From contig NC_057765.1 of NCBI RefSeq assembly GCF_010389155.1, positions 24,988,980-25,052,979 on the forward strand: a stretch of DNA of 64,000 nt, given 5' to 3'. Under the pieces are notes generated by a model that saw only the letters and a list, made by a program, of their open reading frames with translations, was not told where the DNA came from and searched no databases. Each line of letters opens with the position of its first letter. The first letter of the stretch is position 1. Below, in pieces: positions 35,201 through 43,790 of the stretch. The translations under genes and the position numbers were made by a program. Source of the DNA: Erigeron canadensis (taxonomy: Eukaryota > Streptophyta > Magnoliopsida > Asterales > Asteraceae).

Positions 35201-35801
35201 AAAGGGTGAAGATTCTCCTAAGTTAAAGGTTACTTGAGGGGTAAAGTTGGAAACTAAATTGTACATCATGGCTCCAAAATTGCAAAGACCAATATTCATG
35301 TAAAAGATAGATATTTTCATAGCTGGCGCTCACCTGTGCTAAACTCGGTCTTCTCAACTCCGATCATTAACGAAATTCTTTTAGGAGTCCATTTTTTTTA
35401 ACCCCCCCCCCCCCGAAGATGGATCTTATATATAATAAACGACTTTTAAATTTGACCGCTTACAAAAAATATACTGGCTTCGTCCCTGTTCATGATAGTG
35501 AGGTATATTATCTTTTATTTTTTGGTTTTGTTACTAAATTCTTGCATGCACATCACTTGAAATTTAAGTTTACGTTCTGCAAGTTTTATTTACCAAATTT
35601 GTACCATGTTTTTATAAGTTTTCATACTTTTCTTAATCACCGAGTTAAGATGTATGGACCTATGGGACTGTAGGTTCATGTTTGTAGATTTCTCAAGCTT
35701 ACAAATGCTCACAATTTAACTTCATGTTGTTATCTCCTTTAAAAAGATTAGTTAATAGATATATATTTATCTTTAACTTTTGATTTGTTAACGAATTGGA
35801 A

Positions 35802-35963
35802 CTAGCGCAGTTGTCCGGCAATGCGGCAGTGGTAGTGGCGAAGGCGATATGGTGGTGGCCGTCGCGAGTGGTCTAGATAATTGATGTAAATGTAATTTTT
35901 ATATATTTTAAAAATAAGGGGGTCATTAATTTTTATATGCGTTGAAGTAAAGATATACATAGA
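35802..35963 (-). mobile_element. Very short Helitron (162 bp) nested in the hAT element
   Basis: The minus strand begins TCTATGTATATCTTTACTTC at 35963 and ends CCGCATTGCCGGACAACTGC then G-CTAG at 35805-35802, with a host T after it. It shares GAGTGGTCTAGATAATTGAT and nearby strings with the element at 13471-13721. Confidence 0.5.
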
Positions 35964-36330
35964 TTTGTCTATCTATTTTTATGTTTCAGGATAGTAAAGA
36001 TGCTCACCATGTAAAAACTTATGAGGTTCTTTGAATAATAAGGACTTTCTTGAAGGTGTCACCATGTAAGTTGTATGTCAAGGATTTGCAGATATGATTA
36101 TGAGTGTAGCCAAGGCGTCAACTCAGTGGTTATATTAAGTCATATATCATATCATGGGTATAGTTATTGTGAGTATTTAAATAAAGTATGTTTCTTTACG
36201 GATTATTCCAATTAATAAACTTTTATGTTTATTTTGTTTGGTCTTGATATATAATGGTAATTTTTACGGTTTGGTTTGCAATTATTTTCGTCGTCTCATC
36301 TCGCATGCTTTGTATTGTAATCACCGTTTA

Positions 36331-36359
36331 GCCGCCGCAACGCGCGGGCACCATGCTAG
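36331..36359 (+). mobile_element. Helitron 3' terminus nested in the hAT element
   Basis: GCCGCCGCAACGCGCGGGCA forms the GC hairpin, then CCATG and CTAG before a host T. The 5' partner was not found. Confidence 0.5.
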
Positions 36360-37251
36360 TTTATTGTAACAAGAACGTATTATTCAAGTAGTGATATAGT
36401 TTATACTCCGTATTAGTTAAGAATAACAACTAATATTTCATACACATAATAATAGTTAAAAATATTTTGTAATATTATTTTGTGAATATAAATTAAAGTA
36501 ATATTGAAAAACCATTATTCTTGCATCACGTTTAAAATGGACAAAAGTTATAAATTTTTGAAAGTCAAAGGATGTAAATGGAATACTAAAGTAAATAATG
36601 AAGTTGCTATATGTGAAGGGGTCTAAATTGAAAATGTAAAATAAAATATACTCGTAGCATCTTCCATGTCGTGCAATTTCTCTGCAACTTGCTGACTTTC
36701 ACCATTAAAACCGAACTGAAGGTTTTTTTCTCAGATCTAGTTTCCATAACTAATATATAATAGCTTTAATGCGTAAATAAACCTCTTATAACATTATTTT
36801 GACGCCTAAATGAAACTAGTATATTATAACTTGAGCCGAAAATCTGTTACCCCTCTATTTTTTATGCTCCGTGCCATCGCCCGCTTCGCCCAGTGCCAAA
36901 GCCGGCTCTGATTCTAACGACTTTCATATATTGTTGTAGATAATATTAAAACCATAACACGTGAAAAATGGTATTAAGAATTAAAATCCTTACTAAACTA
37001 ACTTTGACTCACAAAGCTCGATTGACTGACTGGGTAAACTAAGCTTAATTTTCACGTGTTGTCATCCAGTTTTTGATCTTGCAAATGAGTAATGCGTGCA
37101 AATTTGTTATATAATTAACTAAACAAACTTAAAAAACATAAACGAACTTCAAGGTCGTGCTAGAACAAAAATTACATATTCAAGTTCGAGCACGAACACG
37201 AACACAATTTCGTAAAATTATGCGAGCTCAGTCTAGATCTGAATAATTAAT

Positions 37252-37557
37252 AGGGATAATGACATACGAATGTAACCACCTATGACAAAATGGTTATGTA
37301 ATGTAGTGATCTACTCGGGTAGCTATGTAATGTATGCACCTATGTTTTTTTGACTTTGTTATGTAATATATGTACGGACCATACATAGTATAGGCAAAAA
37401 AAATACATAGGTACTTACATTGATTAACCCAAATAAAAAGATCCTTATATAGTATAGCCAAAAAAACATAGGTGCATACATTACATAGCCATCTAAGTAG
37501 GTTATTATATTACATAACCATTTTATCATAGGTGGTTACATTCGTATGCCATTATTC
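37252..37557. mobile_element. Fold-back MITE (about 305 bp)
   Basis: The left end reads AGGGATAATGACATACGAAT then GTAACCACCTATGACAAAAT. The reverse complement of the right end reads AGGAATAATGGCATACGAAT then GTAACCACCTATGATAAAAT. The arms run almost to the centre. The flanks both read AATTAAT, a likely 7-bp target duplication. The 340 bp before it hold no gene. Confidence 0.8.
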
Positions 37558-37639
37558 CTAATTAATAAATTAGACGAGTTTCTAACTACAATAACTTGAG
37601 TTGCTGACACTTTTAATATCACTTGGATATTTTCTAAGG

Positions 37640-37945
37640 AAAAACATTCAAAGCTGCAAAATTAAGAAAGAAAAATGATTAATAATGACAAGCACAAAGA
37701 TAAGTGGTACATTGGTATAGCATTAGAGATTTAGAGCCAATCTCTCTACGATTTCAAAAAGAAAAGTAAAGCAAAAGAACAAGCTAGATTATATTGCACG
37801 TTGATGTTATGATGGAAAAAAAGAAAGATAATGATAAGCATAAGTTCTAGTGGAAAGAATGATTAAGATGTTCATATATAAAAAGCCTTTTGAGGACATT
37901 CTTACAGAAATTGCTAACTATCACAATGATTTGTAATTAAATGCT
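37640..37945. repeat. Dispersed gene-fragment-like repeat, copy 3
   Basis: It shares TGACAAGCACAAAGATAAGT, TAGAGCCAATCT, the ACGATTTCAAAA block and the CTTTTGAGGAC block with 3110-3460. No ORF is maintained. Confidence 0.6.
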
Positions 37946-38602
37946 TGTAAGTAGATTGAAGTAAAGGGATTTTCATAAATTGACGTATCAATTGTACCGT
38001 ATAATATAAATCAAGTTTAGTAATGATGAGGAATATAGGCTTTTATAATGTAACACCCTTAACAAGGTGGAATCATGAGGGTTACATAGCACAACACGAT
38101 ATAGAAATTAAGTAACCCTTAACAAGGTGGAATCATGAGGGTTACATACTAAGCACAACACGACCTAGAAATTAAGTAGAGACGATCTAAAATGCATTTA
38201 AAGGATTGGACAATCCATAAATCAATTAATTACAAGTACCGGAATCATACAAAAATGCATAAATAGCACGTCCATCAAACGTTTACAAAATATAGTTCAA
38301 AAGATGGTAAATGATCCTAAGCATAACCCATAATCGGGAACTATGAATCACGGATCAATGAAGTCCAAGTTCACGTCCAATCCTAGCACAATCAAGCAAT
38401 AAATCATCCAATACGTCGTTCATTAACTTGTTCACCTGAAAAGTGTACTAAAACGTGTCAACATAAAGTTGGTGAGTTCGTAGGTTTAAGTAATAAAAAT
38501 CAAGAGTCGGGATATCAACTGTTAACGATACACGAGGATTAGGATACCTAATCACGTTCACACAAATCAACACAAGTCATCGTTTACATTTAATAAAAGT
38601 TA

Positions 38603-38785
38603 TAACGACACAACTTACACATTAAATAATGCGCGATAAACCGGCACGACTTACATGATGAACAATGCGCGAAATACGTTTCTGGCACGACTTACATAAT
38701 AGATAATGCGCGATAAACCGGCATGACTTACATGATAACAATGCGCGATATACGTTTCTGGCACGACTTACATAATATATAATGC
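38603..38785. repeat. Tandem repeat in the gypsy LTR (also at 61333-61520)
   Basis: Five units of about 38-40 bp share GGCACGACTTACAT, a short variable part and AATGCGCGATA, and alternate between TAAACC and TACGTTTCT endings. The same array occurs in the other LTR, so it predates insertion. Confidence 0.75.
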
Positions 38786-39384
38786 ACAATCATAAACATA
38801 TACAATCACGTTAACAAGTAAAACAATCAAGTATTCAACATCTCGTTCCATATCTTAACAAGCGAATCAATCGACAAGCGTTTAATAAATGAGTACACTT
38901 TTCACCCCAAATAAAGTAAACATAGGGGCTACGAAACTCACCTTTGCCTTGAATGTCGAGTTTATAATTAAATTATAAATGTTCAATGAAATATAGTTGT
39001 CCCGAATTCTTCAAAGTTCACGGCCTATCAATACGTTCATACAACATTCATATTAATATAAATTCGTTTATCTAAATACACTTGTATACATACATATGTA
39101 TATGTGTGTGTGTGTGTGCGCGCGCGTTTATGTATGTGTACTTGCTTGACGTTAAAATTTAGGGTCTCATGACTTGTATATGTAAGTTTGTATATATATA
39201 TATATATATACATACACGATTCCCTTTTCGTTTAATGACACAAGGCTTTGTTTGGCATACGACTTTGGACACACAAGAAAATTAGAATCGGCCCCACAGA
39301 AGCTGGGAGTCGACCCAAAAGGAAGCCCAAAAGTTGGGCCCAAGGCTAGAAAGAAAAGGGAATGGAGTATAAGCTAATATAGGC

Positions 39385-39715
39385 CAGCGTGTGAAACGTC
39401 CCATATGGCGTCTGGTACGGTCATCAGAAAAACAAGCAGCGTGCAGGACGGTTTGGGGAGGCGTGTGGGGCGGTCTGCCAACAACTGGCCGGCGTGTTAG
39501 ACGGTGTATGCCACCGTCCCAGACGGTGGCTCGGAATGAAGGGTTTCAACGTTCAAGCTGGCGTAAAACAGGAAAGAAGACCGTCTGGTGACCGTAAGGC
39601 TTATTTGAAGGTTTTAGAGCATCGTCTCGGACGATCTCCTCACCGTAGAAGACGGTGTGGGGGGTCAGGTCAGTGTCCTAGACACCATGGATGGCGTATC
39701 GCACGGTGGTAAAGA
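39385..39715. promoter_or_regulatory. GACGGT/ACCGTC motif cluster in the gypsy LTR (also at 62135-62460)
   Basis: Repeated GACGGT, ACCGTC and GGCGTGT words (for example AGACGGTGTATGCCACCGTC and CAGACGGTGGC) give this 330-bp part a much higher GC content than the rest of the LTR. The short ORFs across it, in both LTRs, come from the motif repeats. A regulatory role in U3 is inference. Confidence 0.5.
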
Positions 39716-40695
39716 AATCAGGGACGATCTGGACAAAGGCATGAAGAACACGAAGGTTTGACCAGAAAGTCAAACTTGACTTTTAAGCTCCAAAACCCTA
39801 ATTCGTTCAGGAGGCATCGATTCGAAATGATCTGAGACTTGTTTTAGGTGTTGTTAAACGTATTGAATGTAAAAAAACGCATCCCATAACATTCCTTCGA
39901 TTCAATTCATCAAATTTGAAATTTATTTGTTTTGACTAAATTTCTATTCATTTATAAACCCTAATTTCAATTTAAAATGTTTTTGACCCAAAATTTGACC
40001 AAGATCAGTTTACAAGAGTCTCACAACATGTTTATAGTCATAACCCACTCAATGATTCGACACGAAACATCCTACAAGTGAAAAGACTCGTTTTGACCCA
40101 CTTTGTCCATAAAAACCCTAATTCGACCCATTTAATGTTTTGGCTTGATAATTGACTCAAGAATGATTCCAAATGATCAAAAACCTGATTATAAATATAA
40201 AATGATAATTTTGAGACGAATTTAACTTACCAAAACTTCCAGTAGAAGCTCAAACCCGAATTTAGGCTTAAATTATGATTTCTTGCACTGGAAGATGAAA
40301 TCTTGTGATATGATGATCCAATGATGATAATGATGATGAATTTAATGTGATTCTAACATAAAACACAGTCAATGGTGTAAGAATTTAATGAGAGAGAGAC
40401 ATGATGATTGGTGAGGGCATTTAGTGATGAGTCATGGGTCGACCCATGGATCACCCGATTACATTTCTAGTCAATTTAAACGTCACATTACGTCATAAGA
40501 CCGATAAACGTTCACGTAGCTTCGACTAGCATAAATACACGTTTCTAATTCATAAATAATTAAATGAATTTTTTTTACATTAAATAGAACAATTAAATAA
40601 TTAACACGTTTGGGTCAACGGTCCACTAATCAAGTAAGCACGTTAAATTCACGTTTATTAAAAGTTAAATGAGTCAAAAATTCTCAAATGTTACA

Positions 40696-40712
40696 TCATT
40701 CCTCCGTTAAAG
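40696..40712 (-). other. Gypsy polypurine tract
   Basis: On the minus strand the purine-rich AACGGAGGAATGA directly precedes the 3' LTR start TGTAACATTTG, the position where plus-strand DNA synthesis is primed. Confidence 0.65.
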
Positions 40713-40735
40713 GAATTTCGTCCCAAAATTCAAAT

Positions 40736-41853
40736 CTAACTAGACTCGTCTAATAAATGGGGATACTTGGCTTTCATAGAATCTTCACGTTCCCAAGTAA
40801 ATTCGGGTCCACGTCTAGCTCGCCATCTCACCTTAACGAGTGTATACCGAGTGTTCTTAAGCTTTCTAGTTTCCCGGTCTAGAATTTCTATTGGTTCTTC
40901 CACAAATGTTAACGTTTTATCGACCCGGATTTCTTCATGAGGCACGTGAAGTGTTGGATCGGCCAAACACTTCCTAAGATTATAAACATGGAACACATTA
41001 TGAACTCCACTCAAGTTTTGAGGAAGTTCTAATCGATAAGCTACCGGCCCGATTCGTTCAAGGATTTTAAATGGGCCTATGTATCTCGGGGCCAACTTGC
41101 CACGCTTCATAAACCGAACTACGCCTTTCCGCGGGGACACTTTTAACAAGACAAAATCACCGACTTCAAATTCAAGGGGTCGTCATCTAACGTTTGCATA
41201 CTTCATTTGTCTTTCACGGGCCATTCTCAATTTCTCTTTAATTTGTGAAATCACCTCGGTCGTCTCAATGACAATTTCGGGCCCAATGAGTTGGCTTTCA
41301 CCAACTTCCGCCCAAGCTACCAGTGACCTACAATCTCTCCCATACAATGCTTTAAATGGCGCCATACCAATGCTAGCATGATAGCTATTATTTTGGGAGA
41401 ATTCAACTAACGGTAAATGTGCATCCCAATTGCCACCAAAATTGATGGCACAAGCTCGTAACATATCTTCAAGTGTTTGAATGGTCCTTTCACTTTGACC
41501 ATTGGTTTGAGGGTGGAACGTCGTACTCATGTTGAGTTGAGTACCCATTGCTTCTTGGAACGCCTTCCAGAACTTTGAAGTATATCGGGCATCCCAATCG
41601 GATATCATGAAAATCGACACTCCATGTTTGGATACCACCTCTTTGATGTACAAGCGTGTCATAGTGTCAAATTTATCATCTTCCCGGATGGCCAAGAAGT
41701 GAGCTGACTTAGTCAACCGGATATTATCACCTAAATAGCGTCTCGACCACGAATCGTTCTAGGTAACTTCGTGATGAAGTCCATGGCGATTTCTTCCCAT
41801 TTCCACTTCGGTGTCACTGGTTGAACTAGCAAAGGCGGTTTCTTGTGGTCGGC
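40736..41853 (-). pseudogene. Gypsy integrase core and chromodomain-like C-terminus, broken
   Basis: From the X insertion site the frame reads [18 protein letters not shown] (first catalytic Asp region), meets a TAG and a frameshift near 41720-41740, then continues [30 protein letters not shown] (second Asp) and [17 protein letters not shown] (Glu), so the D,D,E residues survive. A TGA at about 41180 stands where Arg is expected (VRRPLEFEVGD). Beyond it come the GPFKILERIGPVAYRLELP fold and VKVRWRARRGPEFTWERED, the chromodomain-like end of Tekay-type chromoviruses that steers integration into heterochromatin. Confidence 0.85.
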
Positions 41854-42921
41854 TGATATGTCCATTTATATATACATTCTCATATCGTTTCTAAGTCATT
41901 TTAAGCTTAATTATGTGTAAGTTACGCATATATTCGATGCTTTGATGGTATTGTTAGTGATTTTAGGCTTAGAACAGGTACAATGGTTATAAATGACATT
42001 TTAAAGGATAATAGATGCATTAGGATGGTTCTTGGACGAGTGCGAGTGAAGACGGATTGAAAAATACAAGTTTTGCAAGTTCTGATAGCTTGTGCGGCGC
42101 ATGGAATGGATGTGCGGCGCATGGAATTAAAGAGTTTTAGTCAGAAAAATTGGTAAAAATTCATATGCGGCGCATATCGGGCACAAGAATTATGGAAAGT
42201 AGCTTTTGTGCGGCGCACGACCTATATGTGCGGCGCACAAATTGAGTCGGCAGAAACCCTTTTGAGATTTTACTATAAATACAAGACCAAAACCCACCCA
42301 TTCGATATACTTTCACTTCCAGTCGATTTTAGGGTCCTACAAGACCAAAACAACAATAGATAATATAATTCAAAGTGTTAACGGTTTGGTAAAATCGACA
42401 AACAAGATTGTTTACAATAACAATACCAATTCGTCAATTTAGTAGGTCTTGATAGGGAAGGTGGTCACCGGAACTTAGGGATCGAAAGATTGGTTAATGG
42501 GTCGGATAGGGTAATAAGCTAGGAACGCTACTATTGAGTTTTTTGTTCTACCTCGTTATAAAATCAACATAATTGAATTGGTTTTAATTTAAATGCAACC
42601 TAAATAAGTTGTGTCATGGAGTCAAAGTAGATGATCTTTTAATTCTTTTTGATAATAAAAAATTCTCTTTTCGTTTAAGTTCTACGGAATTTCTAACTTT
42701 TTTTCAATCAACTAACTTTTCAAAAATTCAAGTGACGGGAGTCCAAAAATCCAACCTTTTCTTAACTACTTAAAACTCACTTGCTCTTATTAGTCTATGT
42801 GGAACGATCCTGGACTTACTTTGAACTATATTGCATACGAACGGGTCCACTGTCCGATTGTGTGTAATAATCGGTACGAAGTATTTCTAGATTTTAATTT
42901 TAACTAGATTTTCACACATCA
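41854..42921 (+). repeat. Element X 5' LTR (1068 bp, with internal deletions)
   Basis: It is collinear with 54375-55860 but lacks about 399 bp between CAGTCGATTTTA and CAACAATAGATAAT, and 18 bp between two TGCGGCGCA motifs. The LTR promoter is visible: a TATAAATA box at 42274-42281, preceded by five GC motifs. The outer TSD TCGGC is intact on the left; on the right the flank is TTGGC. Confidence 0.85.
42088..42240 (+). promoter_or_regulatory. TGCGGCGCA motif array upstream of the X LTR TATA box
   Basis: TGTGCGGCGCATGG occurs twice, followed by ATGCGGCGCATATCGGGCA, TGTGCGGCGCACG and TGTGCGGCGCACA, all within 160 bp and about 35 bp or more upstream of TATAAATA. The 3' LTR has the same array plus one more copy (54190-54360 and 54610-54780). 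Confidence 0.7.
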
Positions 42922-43701
42922 TTGGCTTTCACTTGTAAGCAAGTGAGGCATTCACTAACATATCTAGCAATGTCTTTCTTCATTCCCGGCCACCAATACA
43001 AGTCTCTCAAGCCAAAGTACATCTTGTCAGAACCCGGATGAACTGAGTAGGCCGACTTATGAGTTTTATTCATAAATTTTAACCGCCACCCGCCAAGAAC
43101 GGGTATCCTCAACTGTTCAACAAAGTATAACCTGTCATCATCTTTCCTATCAAATTGTTCTTCTAAGCCGTGTAATGCTTCATTGATGAAGTTTTCCAGT
43201 CTAGTTGCCAATCTTTGTGCTTCAATGATGGAGTCACGAACATTCCTTATCATGGTGAGGCTCATGGCTCTAATTCGTCTTGGCTTGATATGCTCCTTTC
43301 GGCTTAAGGCATCGGCTACAACATTTGCGTTACCCGGATGGTACCGGATGACACAATCATAGTCACTGAAAAGCTCAAGCCATCTTTTTTGCCTCATATT
43401 TAATTCACTTTGATCAAAAATATGTTGAAGGCTTTTGTGATCGGTATAGATCACACTTTTGGTGCCATACAAGTAATGCCTCTAACATTTCAAAGCAAAC
43501 ACCACCGCTCCTAACTCCAAATCATGGGTCGGGTAATTCTTCTCATGCACCTTCAAATTCGTAAATGCATAAGCAATCACCTTACCCCGTTGCATTAAGA
43601 CACAACCCAATCCTTTTCCGGATGCATCACAATACACAACAAAGTCATCGGCTCCATCGGGCAAGCTTAATATGGGTGCACCACACAACTTGTCTTTCAA
43701 A
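42922..43701 (-). pseudogene. Duplicate of gypsy RNase H and integrase zinc site, lodged inside element X
   Basis: This block repeats 55861-56568, the gypsy DNA flanking the 3' LTR of X. It encodes RNase H ([39 protein letters not shown]) and the integrase HHCC site ([10 protein letters not shown] ... CLTC). A TAG replaces Trp at 43480. Unlike the right copy it retains the 70-bp segment with the third RNase H Asp. It begins with TTGGC, a one-base variant of the TSD, directly after the X 5' LTR, and ends at about 43701, where X internal sequence resumes. It is therefore a copy made from, or in common with, the 3' flank. Confidence 0.8.
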
Positions 43702-43790
43702 TTTTTAAGTGTTCTTGTTTTTTCTCTCAAATCAAACCGACTCCCTCCCATATTTTCGAATTTTCTTCTTGTTTTTCTTGTTTAATCATC

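Larger units (their letters stand above)
32739..36910. mobile_element. hAT-type DNA transposon, apparently non-autonomous (4.17 kb)
   Basis: The left end is CAGTGCCGGTCCTGAG and the reverse complement of the right end is CAGAGCCGGCTTTGGC. CAGNGCCGG is a typical plant hAT terminus. It is flanked by a perfect 8-bp target-site duplication ATTCTAAC (32731-32738 and 36911-36918), the length hAT elements make. The interior has no recognisable transposase (no hATC dimerisation segment). It holds a diverged open stretch at 33794-34117 of unknown origin, at least two small Helitron ends, and a run of 12 C at 35402-35413. It is either a non-autonomous carrier or a decayed autonomous copy. Confidence 0.8.
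38049..40695 (-). repeat. Gypsy 3' LTR
   Basis: It starts TGTAACACCCTTAACAAGG and ends CTCAAATGTTACA. Compared with the 5' LTR it has a direct duplication of about 60 bp close to its terminus (AACCCTTAACAAGGTGG twice, at about 38055 and 38116) and lacks roughly 100 bp near 40430, where the other LTR has AATAAGAGAGTGAGAGGTGG. Shared landmarks include the AATGCGCGATA repeats, a TG/CG tract and a GACGGT motif cluster. Confidence 0.9.

Noticed and set aside
38603..38785. CRISPR-like spaced repeats (AATGCGCGATA array, 61333-61520 too)
   Set aside because: Repeats and intervening parts are both similar; it is an LTR tandem repeat in a plant genome.
39391..39712. Two overlapping Arg/Gly-rich ORFs (repeated at 62140-62340)
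   Set aside because: They follow the GACGGT motif cluster in the LTRs and differ between the LTRs; no coding signal beyond composition.
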